From Ehretia macrophylla (Eukaryota; Streptophyta; Magnoliopsida; Boraginales; Ehretiaceae), in contig CM075771.1 in NCBI GenBank assembly GCA_037974665.1, positions 39,106,425-39,170,424 of the forward strand: a DNA stretch of 64,000 bases, read 5' to 3'. How positions within the stretch are numbered: position 1 is the stretch's first letter; each line of letters opens with the position of its first letter. Shown here one piece after another: positions 48,301 to 60,139 of this stretch. The translations under genes and the position numbers were made by a program. Below the pieces are notes generated by a model that saw only the letters and a list, made by a program, of their open reading frames with translations, was not told the origin of the DNA and ran no database searches.

Positions 48301-48967
48301 GTTGGGTATTTAGGGATTTTAGGTAGAATAGAATATAGGATATGTTTAGAGGTTTGTGAGATTTTGTCATGTAGTGAGTTTAAAATATAATATTTAGGTG
48401 TTAGTGGATTTTGTAGAGATTTGAATTAGGATTATAATAATAGTTAGTGGTGCTTGTAGGATTATCTTATAGTCTAGTGCTTTGTGTAGGATTCTTTATT
48501 GATTAGCGTGCGGGCACGCTTTTTTAAGTCTAGGGCACGCACAACGAGACACACACAGAAATCAATACAGGGCACGAATCACGAGGTAGACACGAACTAC
48601 GAGGTAAGATACTGACTTCAAGACTAAGTCACGCAATCCTAGGTGAATGCAAGTAAACCAATGCAAGGCACGTAATCCAATGCAATGCACGCAAATCGAG
48701 GTACGACTCTTAAACCTAGGTTAAGGTACGCAATTCAAGGTTAGGGTACACGAAACGAGGTAACGCATGTACATCGAGGTCAGGGCACATATTTCTAGGT
48801 ACCGCACGTGAGTTGGGGATTAGGGCACACTATTCTAGGTCAAGGCACGTATGACGAGGTATGCACGAAAACCAAGACAGGACACGTAATCCAAGGTCGG
48901 TCATATAATTAGGGGTCTATGGCACGCAAATCAAGATAACACACGTTATTCAGGGTCGGGCCTCACA
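45382..48967 (-). repeat. 3' LTR of the retrotransposon
   Basis: 3586 bp, TG...CA ends on the - strand. It contains a GA-rich run (48136-48205), a minisatellite block at 48521-48960 and TATA-like TATAAGTA (as TACTTATA near 46262 on the + strand). Compared with its partner, changes are mostly transitions; the first 330 bp hold about 14 differences. Confidence 0.9.
48501..48965 (-). repeat. LTR minisatellite (~22 bp, degenerate)
   Basis: About twenty loose repeats of GGCACGTAATCCAAGGT type. At one edge sits a perfect inverted repeat AGCGTGC-GG-GCACGCT (48505-48520). The equivalent block in the 5' LTR is 54991-55450 with the hairpin at 54995-55010. Confidence 0.65.
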
Positions 48968-48980
48968 TCCTCCCCTCCTT
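48968..48980 (-). other. Polypurine tract
   Basis: Read on the - strand it is AAGGAGGGGAGGA, directly before the 3' LTR's TGTGAGG. This is the usual primer site for plus-strand DNA synthesis in LTR retroelements. Confidence 0.88.
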
Positions 48981-48984
48981 AAAA

Positions 48985-49003
48985 GAATTTCGTCCCGAAA
49001 TTC
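48985..49003 (-). other. Conserved ATTTCGGGACGAAATTC motif
   Basis: It is an inverted repeat GAATTTCG-GGA-CGAAATTC on the - strand, just upstream of the polypurine tract. In plant chromovirus-like elements this motif forms the end of the pol region; in frame it would read EFRDEIL, followed by LRRGGC. No longer coding frame is attached here, so it is probably a relic of a coding ancestor. Confidence 0.6.
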
Positions 49004-51845
49004 ATTCTTGTCTATTGAGGTCATTTAGACGGATTCTGACCCTTGTTATTCTTCCTACTCCGGTTCGTCCCGTGTTTGGTGATCTCTTACCATAACCAAT
49101 TCACTTCCTATGTTTCTCCAATCATTTAGTTCGGTGTGACCTCTACATTTATAGTTCTTTTCTTTGAACAACTCTATTCTTCATTTGATCTTAAGGTCAA
49201 GTTTATTAACTAAGGTTAGAGTCTTCAAACAAAGTCATCAAAGTTGCATCGGTATTCTAACAATAGAACTGTAACTCCAAAATCATGACTCATGTTGTGT
49301 CAATCTCACATTCATACCTCAAAAGGAATATCACAATAATTCCATGGTCCTAGGGTGACATACGCTAATTTCAAGACGATAGATCTATATCAGATTTACA
49401 TATTCTATCAACTAGTTTCAAAATTGTTAACACCTAGGACATACACGTGTTATGGGTCGTTTCCACAATACGACTCTATTTTCAGGAAAAACTCTCCAAA
49501 CAAACTGATCCATCTCAAATCGTCATCTATCGATGGTATTATAGCCCTTCTTATCTCGCAGGTACATTAGATTAGCAAATCTTCTAATGACTAGTCTCCC
49601 GATCATAGGCTCCTATTCACTAACATCCTTTCCCAGCTTCGTTAACCTTCACGCCCGTAATCAAGGAGAAAGACTGTTGAGGTTCATGAAACTCAAACTC
49701 TAAGGTTTATTAAGTACCATCAACAAATTGCCATTGAAATTGCATGAGTAACTATTCATGTAGCACTAGTTCAACTCTTACAAGTAAAATTCATCAGCTT
49801 GTGATCCACAATTTATTTCCTTATTCGAATCTCTATCTTCAAGTCACGAGACTTCAGAATTTTCTTTTAATCTTATCCAAAACTCCTAAGGCGATTAGTT
49901 TCAACCTCAAATAAATTCCACTCACCTCAATCCAAGGTTACGTCATACTTAAGAAGACAATGGTCCTACTCATTTAGCGACCTAGTCATTCCTTTGAATA
50001 CTTAATGCCCGCCAATATATCTTCGACATTAATGTTACTAAGCTGGGTTCATCACCATGTAGGTGATATCAATGCTCTACTAGGTTACCGGCCGTACAAC
50101 AACAATCCTAGGGCTATAAATGGGTACCGAAATGATCTAGCTCATAAAATACTTATGCGAGATAACTTCAGGGTTGTATCAACATAAGAATTACGATCAC
50201 GAGGCATCCTTCAACATAACCTAATAGAACTTCAAAAGTAATCAACCACTTATTTAACTATCAATACAAGATTCACCCTCTATTCAACGACCACGATTCG
50301 AAGTTTACCAACCGCTAGTTTTTAGAAGTGAAACGGTGCACTTAAATACGGTTGTCTAACAACAACCTCTTGGGTCATCGTAACTCTAATTCATATCTAT
50401 CTTAACTATATGAAATCTTACTCTTCTCATTTACATGTTCAACTAGCTAAGAGCATCAAGACTCATTGACCTTAGGCCCTAGGGTTCACCATGAATCATC
50501 ATGCATACTCATTATTAGCTATTTAGGATTACTAATCATACCCTAACGACTTCACTTTGTAACCGAATGCTTTAATCTCATTTCCATGGTTTATATATTA
50601 GGTCCATCGGTAATACTTAGGGATATATGCTTCCTAATATCCTTTAGGGTATCCAAATAACGAGTGCATAGAATGACTTACTTCGCATAATCATAACTAA
50701 ATCCGAGGGGCAACAATTTAATACAATGATTCTTAATATCACCAATATCCAACTTAGGACCTTTAGCAATGTTAGTCATCTAATGTATAATTCAATTCCT
50801 TACACTTCTATCCGACCTAACATTTTAGGTGCAGCTTTCCAAACACGAGTTCTAGCTACGTGAATTCCTTGATTACAACATCCTTATATCTTGTTATATT
50901 AAAGAATCATCAACCTTGTTAAATTCGGTCTCCAGAGTTGCCTACATGTCTTGAGGTCATCCATTGTTAAGTTACTTAAACACATTATTCACGCCTTAAT
51001 AATCTAACCCCTATCGTCCATTTCCACAAGTTCATCTCTTAATTTCTAGGTCACAATCTTACCATTGAGTAAACTTGAAACTCGTTAATATACACCTTAT
51101 TAGGTTCAATGATGCTTAATTCCAATCAAGTAAAGATTCAATCATATAAATGGTCTATTATACCATTTAAAGATATAAGAATTTGATTCAAAAGCAGCTC
51201 CTAAGTCAAACTTCCATTATAGGCATACGAATATATAGATAGATTACTCCACATGTCCAATAGTATATTCTTATATCTAAGGGAAGTTGTATGTCCTTAA
51301 CATTTATTCTTGAACCACAATTAGAAGAACGGTTTAACAGAATCAAGAACTTTATGGCTACAAAATTGATAACTTAATTACAGGTATAGGTATTCCAAAG
51401 ATAAGGAGATAACTTTACCTCAACAATTATACCTGTGCTACACATTTTATATATGCATATCCAATAATATATACGATCCATTGAGTACCTGTAAAGATGC
51501 CAGAAATCTCTAACCGAGCCTTTTCGTTCGTCCTGCACAAATTCACTTCCCTAAAAGTCCTAATCCTAACTATCTATGTGTATAAACAGTCATTCACGGT
51601 TATATAACATGCACATGTATGAAGGAAGGAGTATAAAAGCATGCATGCAATATTGAGGGCACTAACGTGTTGGTGTACATGACACATAATACATATAGTC
51701 CACAAAGGCACATAGTATTCAATTCTCAAAGCAATTAAAGCACATTAGCACACATTAACACATATAAACAAGACATCATAATTACCTTAGGCTTTTACCC
51801 ATGGTCCGAGAGTTGAACCCAGCTAACGCCTAGTTACTAAACTAA

Positions 51846-51857
51846 GCTCTGATACCA
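51846..51857 (-). other. Primer binding site, initiator tRNA-Met type
   Basis: On the - strand it reads TGGTATCAGAGC, thirteen bases after the end of the 5' LTR. This is the standard plant PBS complementary to the 3' end of tRNA-iMet. Confidence 0.9.
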
Positions 51858-51870
51858 TTCTACTATAAGG

Positions 51871-54800
51871 TGTCACGCCCCAACCCAGCCTATGAAGGTT
51901 AGACTAGGGTGTGATCTAAACGTTCATATCATTTCACGTACTTAACCGTTCATGAAGATTTAACGCTTAACGTTTTGGCCTAAACTCCAAAAAATTTCGG
52001 TAAACCGGCAGCATAACGGCTGTAATTGGGCTCTTTGGTTTGACCTAATTCTCTAAATGCCTCAATTATTCTAATCATTAATCCAATTCCATTAAGGACT
52101 CCTATTTGTCACCAACCGATTTGCCTACTAGTTTATCTTGAAAGTGTCGTCTGGTTAATAAGCATAACATGATAATTATGTCCCGTTTATTTGTCAATTT
52201 CCTATCATGCAAGTACCTATTATCCTTTAGTTTGCAAATGAGAACCTAAGTGAAATTAGATAGAATTAACTTAGTTGATTGTTCATCTAGTGGTTTGAAT
52301 GCCTACGATAACTACTAATGAAGAAAACGAAAGCAAACAACCAAATAAAAGTTCGTCCGGTTATAGATAGTACAATCCCATAATTAGACCCAAATTACAA
52401 CGGGGTCATTTATATCAATAAAATGAGTAGTTTGCAATCAAACACAACATCCATATAGCAACCACTTTCAGGCAAAGCACAAAAGCACGTAGGGACAGGC
52501 AATCACTCCAAGGAATCATCGTTAGGCACATCGTCCTCGAGTACCTGTTCTTGATCTTCTTCACCTGAGATGATAAAAGAGGGTGAGTTCTTATGAACTC
52601 AGCGAGGGGGAACGAGAAATAGGTTTTGAAACTCATTTTCCGGTTCAACTTATGAAAATCCTTTTGCAAGCATGAATGTAACAATAATATAAGTACAAGA
52701 ACAGAAATACCAGTCTTTCCTCCCCGAGGTTCTCTAGGAACCAAGCGAGAGTACTTATACACACAATAAAAGGATACGGTGAGCTTTTGCTCTCAGATCA
52801 GTTCCAGAATCAGTTGTTGCGGCCGACTTCAAATCATCCCCCAAACACGCCAGGTGGGTGTACTCTGGATGTACCCTGAAATCCTATGACCCAACTCTCC
52901 GAGGAAGTCTAGCCCCCAAGCAAGAGAGAGAATGTGACCATGGTAGTCACGGGTGCACCGGCAAGCCCGATGCCTTCCGGTGTGCGTGATCGCTACCATG
53001 CCAACAGGAAAGGTTGCAACCTTGTATGCAATGCACATTTATGACAGGTAAACAAGCAAGGCACGATAAGACAGAAAAATTTCACTTGAAGGCATATAGA
53101 GTTATATGAAAATTAAACGGGCAGCCATGTAACACATGTAAAACAGGCCATATAACTCATTAAGAAGTCCACGTGATCAAGTGATAAGATTATTCAGCAT
53201 GCAATGACATCAATCATGGGTTCGGGTGCAAGAAAAGCTTATTTGCCAACATGCAATGGTCAAAATCACATTTGAAGTTATAAGACATTAACGGGCAGCC
53301 CACTAAGCATATAATTCCCACACAATATCCAATTGATCAATACTTAGCAAAACTACCTAGTCATTAGGGTTTCCATTTCATGTATATTCGTGCAATTTGG
53401 GCCTCAACCCAACTCAAGGTCAATCTGAAACCATGCATCATTTAATTCAACATCCTCAAACATTCAAAACAGTCCACACAACATCCCGTAGCTACAATCC
53501 CAAGCATCTAATTCAACAAGAGGAGTCACAACAATATTTCCAAGCACAACATTAAGTGAAACCCTTACTGCAACAGGCTGTCTTCTCACAATCAATCGGA
53601 TAAGCAAACAATCTCCAAATTCAGTGCATAAGATGTCAAATTAAATCTCAAGAAGTTAACAAAAATCAGAAACAAACCTTGCATCAATTGGAGTTCGGGA
53701 TCATTAGATATATCCGAAACAGTGGAATAGCACAAAACTGTCCAGATTTGCACACTTTTCAGAAATTGATGTTTTTGAGGTCCTTAGGGTCAGTTTTAGC
53801 CTTGGTCCATTTCTGACAAAATTGTCCAGAACTGAAAAATCTAATAGAACACCAAATTTAATACATTTTGGACATAATTTACTAAGTAAAATATGGTTCG
53901 TTCCACAAGGTCAGTGCATCTGCCAAAACCTGCTTCATTTTTCCAGATTTCCAGATTTGGTCACATTTTAAAGATTTGCCATTTTTAGGACCTTAGACTC
54001 AAAATTAGCTTCGGCCTATTTCTGGCAAAAATGTTCAAAACTGTCCAAAATAGATACCTACCAATTTTCATGTATTATCAACATCATTTTCCTAGCTAAA
54101 CGTACCTCGAACAGACTGGTCAGAGAGCTGTCAACAATTTCGACTTCACCTAGCATCATTTTCAAGCCAAGATCTTGCCATGCATGGTTGTTTAAGCTTA
54201 TGAACGACCACATACCTCAAGTACAGAAGAAAATACACACATTTATTAGCATGCATGTGGATTTTTGAAGAGTTTTCAAAAGGTTTTAGCCCTCACCTTT
54301 GCAATCAACCCAAAAAATGCTCAAAAACCTTGTTGAAGCTCAAATCTCTTCTTCTTCTTGCTTAGCCGAGATTCCAACTAGCTTTTCTCTATTTTTCCTA
54401 GCTTAGTGATCAATCTCTTAGCACATGCATGAGGTTAGAACAAGAAGAAAATAAATGGAAGCTTAAAAACTCACCAAGGCCGAAAATGGTGACTCAAAAT
54501 GCTTGCATGTGTGTTTCTTGCATCCTAGCTTGCTTGGGTGAGTTTCTTTGCTTGTGGTTTGTCTTGATGCACCATAGGATGATGAAGATGAGCTAAGAGG
54601 TGGAGAGAACTCAGCCAAAACCGAAATGGAGAGAGAGAGCGAGAGGGAGAGAGAGAAAATGTGAGGAAAGTGAGAGAAATGAGAGAAAAATGAGGCTTTT
54701 GCAAAAGTTGATGCATATGTTGGCCTTGGGCATGCAAAAATTCAGATTTGTGTCATCTTTTGAATTGTTTTAACATGTGTGTAAGAGAATGTTGGGTATT

Positions 54801-55457
54801 TAGGGATTTTAGGTAGAATAGAATATAGGATATGTTTAGAGGTTTGGGAGATTTTGTCATGTAGTGAGTTTAAAATATAATATTTAGGTGTTAGTGGATT
54901 TTGTAGAGATTTGAATTAGGATTATAATAATAGTTAGTGGTGTTTGTAGGATTATTTTATAGTATAGTGCTTTGTGTAGGATTCTTTATAAATTAGCGTG
55001 CGGGCACGCTTTCCTAAGTCTAGGGCACGCACAATGAGACACACACAGAAATCAATACAGGGCACGAATCATGAGGTAGACACGAACTACAAGGTAAGAC
55101 ACGGACTTCAAGACTAATGCACGCAATCCTAGGTGAATGCACGTAAACCAATGCAAGGCACGTAATCCAATGCAATGCACGCAAATCGAGGTACGACTCT
55201 TACACCTAGGTTAAGGTACGCAATTCAAGGTTAGGGCACACGAAACGAGGTAACGCATGTACATCGAGGTTAGGGCACATATTTCTAGGTACCGCACGTG
55301 AGTCGGGGATTAGGGCACACTATTCTAGGTCAAAGCACGTATGACGAGGTATGCACGAAAACCAAGACAGGACACGTAATCCAAGGTCGGTCATATAATT
55401 AGGGGTCTATGGCATGCAAATCAAGGTAACACACGTTATTCGGGGTCGAGCCTCACA
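51871..55457 (-). repeat. 5' LTR of the retrotransposon
   Basis: 3587 bp, the direct repeat of 45382-48967 at an offset of about 6489 bp. It carries the same landmarks: GA-rich run near 54630-54690, minisatellite at 55011-55450 and TACTTATA near 52751. Transcription of the element would start in it and run towards lower coordinates. Confidence 0.9.
54991..55450 (-). repeat. LTR minisatellite (~22 bp, degenerate), 5' LTR copy
   Basis: Same structure as the block in the 3' LTR, with the inverted repeat AGCGTGC-GG-GCACGCT at its edge. It covers the first roughly 460 bp of the LTR as read on the - strand. Confidence 0.65.
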
Positions 55458-55462
55458 ACGGG
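55458..55462 (+). repeat. Right target site duplication ACGGG
   Basis: It directly follows the element's CA terminus and retains the ancestral GACGGG sequence of the 5S gene start; the left copy has ACAGG. Confidence 0.75.
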
Positions 55463-55520
55463 TGCGATCATACCAGCACTAATGCATCGGATCCCATGGG
55501 AAGTTCTCGTGTTGCACCCG
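55460..55520 (+). pseudogene. 5S gene split by retrotransposon and internally deleted
   Basis: Gene positions 1-38 are joined directly to 97-119, a loss of 58 bp that removes A box, intermediate element and C box. Three bases of the same gene (AGG) remain at 45379-45381 on the other side of the element. Remaining changes include C28T, C105T and C119G. It cannot be a functional gene. Confidence 0.88.
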
Positions 55521-56078
55521 CTTTTCAATTTTTTTTGCCCTGGTTATGGTTGCCAAGAAACTTTATCCACCAAATCTCTATTACCGAATCCCACGGAACA
55601 TTGGGTAAGACAACTTCGCTTCACATAGTGGCCGGGCCCGCAAACCGAGGGCGTAGGGTTTGTGACTAGGTCTCCGTCGCTCCGATGCCTATACCTTTTG
55701 ATCCGTAAGGAGTTACGCGGCGCATAGCATACCGTTACAAATCTCTCTGAGAGCTCTACCACGGGGGCAGCTAGCTAGCTCGCTGTGCCCGTTTTTGGAG
55801 TCCAAAATTGAACGTTTTCATCAGTTTTAAGCCACTTTTCTTCTTTTGCTCAGTTTTTTCGTCCCATATCATACGTCGTGAGCTGTTAAAAGGACGACAA
55901 CCGGACTTGCAGGACATCAGAGGGCCCTACAATGTGTTGATATCACGTCTTGCGAGGATGCTGCGTTGTTGAAGTTGATGGGTTTTCGTTAAGCCCATTG
56001 GGCCTTTTGAATGGGCCATCTCTCTAGGCTGGCATTGTGAACCGTTAACACATATAGGAATTGTGCCCTCAACATGAC

Positions 56079-56197
56079 GGGTGCGATCATACCAGCACTA
56101 ATGCATCGGATCCCATCCAAACTCCGAAGTTAAACGTGCTTGGGCGAGAGTAGTACTAGGATGGGTGACCCCTTGGGAAGTCCTTCGATTGCACCCC
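56079..56197 (+). rRNA. 5S rRNA gene copy, B type
   Basis: C28T, A40C, G41A, G56A, C95T, C107T, G108C, T109G and G110A. A40C, G56A and C95T are the B-type marks found at 59463, 60818 and 62172. Confidence 0.89.
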
Positions 56198-56755
56198 CTT
56201 TTCAATTTTTTTTGCCCTGGTTAGGGTTGCCAAGATACTGTATCCACCAAATCTCTATTACCGAATCCCACAGAACATTGGGCAAGACAACTTCGCTTCA
56301 CGTAGAGGCCGGGCCCATAAACCGAGGGCGTAGGGTTTGTGACCAGGTCTCCGTTGCTCCGGTGCCCATAACTTTTGATCCGTAAGGAGTTACGCGGCGT
56401 ACATCATACCGTTGTAAAGCTCTCTGAGAGCTCTACGACGGGGGCAGCTAGCTTGCTCGCTATGCCCATTTTTGGAGCCCAAAATTGAACATTTTCATCA
56501 ATTTCAAGCCACTTTTGTTCTTTTGCTCTATTTTTTTGTCCCGGATCGTACGTCGTGAGCTGTTAAAAGGACGACAACCTGACTCGCGGGACATCAGAGG
56601 GCCCTACAATGTGTCGATATCATGTCTTGCGAGGAAGTTGCGTTGTTGAAGCGGATGGGTTGTCGTTAAGCCCATTGGGCCTTTTGAATGGGCCATCTCT
56701 CTAGGCTGGCACTGTGAATCGTTAACACATATAGGAATTGTGCCCTCAACATGAC

Positions 56756-56874
56756 GGGTGCGATCATACTAGCACTAATGCACCGGATACCATCAGAACT
56801 CCGTTGTTAAGCCTGCTTGGGTGAGAGTAGTACTAGGATGGGTGACCCCCTGGGAAGTCCTTGGGTTGCACCAC
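56756..56874 (+). rRNA. 5S rRNA gene copy
   Basis: C15T, C34A, A49T, A50T, G58C, C67T, C107T, T109G and C118A. Confidence 0.88.
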
Positions 56875-57432
56875 CTTTTCAATTTTTTTTGCCCTGGTTA
56901 GGGTTGCCAAAATACTTTATCCACCAAATCTCTATTACCGAATCCCACGGAACATTGGGTAAAACTACTTCGCTTCACATTGAGGCTGGGCCCGCAAACC
57001 GACGGCATAGGGTTTGTGACCAGGTCTCCGTCGCTCCGGTACCCATAACTTTTGATCCGTAAGGAGTTACGCGACGCACAGCATACCGTTGCAAAGCTCT
57101 CTGAGAGCTCTATAACGGGGGCAGCTAGCTTGCTCATTGTGCCCCTTTTTGGAGCCCAAAATCGAATGTTTTCATCAGTTTCAGGCCCCTTTTGTTCTTT
57201 TGCTATATTTTTTCATCCCGGATCGTATGTCGTGAGCTGTTAAAAGGACGACAACCTGACTCGCGGGACATCAGAGGGCCCTACAACGTGTCGATATCAC
57301 GTCTTGCGAGGATGTTGCGTTGTTGGAGTGGATGGATTGTCGTTAAGCCCATTGGGCCATTTGAATGGGCCATCTCTCTAGGCTGGGACTGTGAACCGTT
57401 AACACAAATAGGAATTGTGCCCTCAACATGAC

Positions 57433-57551
57433 GGGTGCGATCATACCAGCACTAGGGCACCAGATCCCATCAGAACTCCAAAGCTAAGCATGCTTGGGCG
57501 AGAATAGTACTAGGATGGGTGACCCACTGGGAAGTCCTCGTGTTGCACCCC
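57433..57551 (+). rRNA. 5S rRNA gene copy
   Basis: A23G, T24G, G30A, G48A, T52C, G58A, G72A and C94A. Confidence 0.89.
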
Positions 57552-58109
57552 CTTTTCAATTTTCTTTTGCCCTGGCTAGGGTTTTCAAGATACTTTATCC
57601 ACCAAATCTCTATTACCGAATCCCATGGAACATTGGGCAAGACAACTTCGCTTCACCTAGAGGCCGGGCCCGCAAACAGAGGGCGTAGGGTTTGTGACCA
57701 GGTCTCCGTTGCTCCAGTTCCCATAACCTTTGATTCGTAAGGAGTTACGTGACGCACAGCATACCGTTGCAAAGCTTTCTGAGAGCTCTACGACGGGGGC
57801 AGCTAGCTTGCTCGCTATGCCCTTTTTAGAGCCCAAAATCGAACGTTTTTATCAGTTTCAGGCCACTTTTGTTCTTTTGCTCTATTTTTTCGTCCTGGAT
57901 TGTACGTCGTGAGCTGTTAGAAGGACAACAACCTGACTCGCGGTACATCAGAGGGCCCTACAACGTGTCGAGATCACGTCTTGCGAGGATGTTGCGTTGT
58001 TGAAGCGGATAGGTTGTCGTTAAGCCAATTGGGCCTTTTGAATAGGCCATCTCTCTAGGCTGGCACTGTGAATCATTAACACATATAGGAATTGTACCCT
58101 CAACATGAC

Positions 58110-58228
58110 GGGTGCGATCATACCAGCACTAATGCACCGGATCCCATCAGAACTCTGAAGTTAAGCGTGCTTGGGCGAGAGTAGTACTAGGATGGGTGAC
58201 CCCCTGGGAAGTCCTCGTGTTGCACCCC
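58110..58228 (+). rRNA. 5S rRNA gene copy, near-consensus
   Basis: C47T is the only difference from the consensus, the best match in the window together with 1313. Internal promoter boxes are intact. Two flanking features are weaker than usual: the upstream block reads GTACCC instead of GTGCCC, and the first T-run is TTT, leaving the T8 run at 58237-58244 as terminator. Confidence 0.95.
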
Positions 58229-58786
58229 CGTTTCAATTTTTTTTGCCCTGGTTAGGGTTGCCAAGATACTTTATCCACCAAATCTCTATTACCGAATACC
58301 ACGGAACATTGGGCAAGACAACTTCATTTCATGTAGAGGTCGGGCCTGCAAACCGAGGGCGTAGGGTTTTTCACCAGGTCTCCGTCGCTCCGGTGCCCAT
58401 AACTTTTGATCCGCAAGGAGTTACGCGGCGCACAACTTACCGTTGCAAAGCTCTTTGAGAGCTCTACGACGGAGGCAGCAAGCTTGCTCGCTGTGCCCAT
58501 TTTTGGAGCCCAAAATCGAACATTTTCATCAGTTTCAGGACCTTTTTCTTCTTTTGCCCTGTTTTCCCGTCCCAGATCGTACGTCGTGAGTTGTTAAAAG
58601 GACGACAACCTGACTCACGGTACATCAGGGGGCCCTACAACGTGTCGATATCACGTCTTGCGAGGATGCTGCGTTGTTGAAGTTGATGGGTTGTCGTTAA
58701 GCCCATTGGGCCGTTTGAATGAGCCATCTCTCTAGGCTGGCATTATGAATCGTTAACACATATAGGAATTGTGCTGTCAACATGAC

Positions 58787-58905
58787 GGGTGCGATCATAC
58801 CAGCACTAATGCACCGGATCCCATCAGAACTCCGAAGTTAAGCGTGCTTGGGCGAGAATAGTACAAGGATGGGTGAGCCCCTGAGAAGTCCTCGTGTTGC
58901 ACCGG
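58787..58905 (+). rRNA. 5S rRNA gene copy, A type
   Basis: G72A, T79A, C91G, G98A and C118G. Confidence 0.91.
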
Positions 58906-59462
58906 CTTTTCAATTTTTTTTGCCCTGGTTAGGGTTGCTAAGAAAATTTATCCACCAAATCTCTATTACCGAATCCCATGAAACATTGGGTAAGACAACT
59001 TCGCTCCACATAGTGGCCGGGCCTGCAAACCGAGGGCGTAGGGTTTGTGACCAGGTCTACGTCGCTCCGGTGCCCATAACTTTTGATCCGTAAGGAGTTA
59101 TGTGGCGCACAGCATACCGTTGCAAAGCTCTCTGAGAGATCTACCACGGGGGCAGCCAGCTTGCTCGCTCTGCCCAATTTTGGAGCCCAAAATCGAACGT
59201 TTTCATCAGTTTCAAGCCACTTTTCTTCTTTTGCTCAGTTTTTTCGTTCCGTATCATACGTCGTGAGCTATTAAAATGACGACAACCTGACTCGCAGGAC
59301 ATCAGAGGGCCCTACAACGTGTCGATATCACGTCTTGCGAGGATACTGCGTTGTTGAAGTGGAAAGGTTTTCGTTAAGCCCATTGGGCCTTTTGAATGGG
59401 CCATCTCTCTAGGCTGGCATTGTGAACCGTTAACACATATAGGAATTGTGCCCTCACATGAC

Positions 59463-59581
59463 GGGTGCGATCATACCAGCACAAATGCACCGGATCCCAT
59501 CCGAACTCCGAAGTTAAACGTGCTTGGGCGAGAGTAGTACTAGGATGGGTGACCCCTTGGGAAGTCCTCGGGTTGCACCTC
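59463..59581 (+). rRNA. 5S rRNA gene copy, B type
   Basis: T21A, A40C, G56A, C95T, T109G and C118T. Confidence 0.91.
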
Positions 59582-60139
59582 CTTTTCAATTTTTTTTGCC
59601 CTGGTTAGGGTTGCCAAGATACTTTATCCACCAAATCACTATTACCGAATCCCACGGAACATTGGGCAAGACAACTTCGCTTCACGTAGAGGTTGGGCTC
59701 GCAAACCGAGGGCGTAGGGTTTGTTACCAGGTCTCCGTCGCTCCGGTGCCCATAACTTTTGATCCGTAAGGAGTTACGCGGCGCACAGCATACCGTTGCA
59801 AAGCTCTCTGAGAGTTCAAAGACGGAGGCAGTGAGGTTGCTCGCTATGCCCATTTTTGGAGCCCAAAATTGAACGTTTTCATCCGTTTCAGGCCACTTTT
59901 GTTCTTTTGCTCTATTTTTTCGTCCTGGATCGTACGTCGTGAGCTCTTAAAAGGACGACAACCTGACTCGCGGTATATCAGGGGGCCCTACAACGTATCG
60001 ATATCACGTCTTGCGAGGATGATGCGTTGTTGAAGTGGATGGGTTGTCGTTAAGCCCATTGGGCCGTTTGAATGGGCCATCTCTCTAGGCTGGCATTGTG
60101 AATCGTTAACACATATAAAAATTTTGCTGTCAACATGAC

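Larger units (their letters stand above)
48968..51870 (-). mobile_element. Internal region of the retrotransposon, no coding capacity
   Basis: 2903 AT-rich bases between the LTRs. On the element's sense (-) strand I find no open frame of 60 or more codons and no gag zinc knuckle, RT or integrase motif. The first ATG after the PBS (complement of CCCAT at about 51800) stops after a few codons. The longest open frames are 71 and 60 codons on the opposite strand (49355-49570, 50005-50187) and look like chance. Confidence 0.8.
45382..55457 (-). mobile_element. LTR retrotransposon, non-coding (LARD-like), Ty3/gypsy-type
   Basis: The 10,076-bp element lies on the - strand with two direct LTRs of 3586 and 3587 bp around a 2903-bp internal region. 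The 5' LTR is at 51871-55457 and the 3' LTR at 45382-48967. LTR termini are TGTGAGG...GTGACA when read on the - strand. A primer binding site matching the 3' end of initiator tRNA-Met follows the 5' LTR, a polypurine tract precedes the 3' LTR, and a 5-bp target duplication flanks the whole. No gag, protease, RT, RNase H or integrase frame is present and the internal region is too short for a full polyprotein, so mobilisation would need proteins from a relative. LTRs differ by roughly 2-4% by eye, indicating a fairly recent insertion. The tract and preceding ATTTCGGGACGAAATTC motif are typical of plant chromovirus-like Ty3/gypsy elements; clade placement is inference. Confidence 0.9.
58787..60139 (+). 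repeat. Dimer higher-order repeat A-B, copy 1
   Basis: Two units of different type form a 1353-bp block. The A-type unit has GTACAAGG, TGAGCCC, CACATAGTGGC, GAGATCTACC and GTATCATACG; the B-type unit has CATCCGAACTCC, GTTAAACGTG, AAATCACTATTACC and GAGGTTGGGC. Confidence 0.8.

Noticed and set aside
49355-50187. Two short open frames in the element's internal region
   Set aside because: They are on the strand opposite to the element's direction, 60-71 codons long, and of random composition for AT-rich DNA.
52415-52762. 115-codon minus-strand frame in the 5' LTR, with a 103-codon partner in the 3' LTR
   Set aside because: It lies wholly in the LTR, is broken in the solo LTR, and shows no retroelement protein motif. 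Similarity of the two copies is simply LTR identity.
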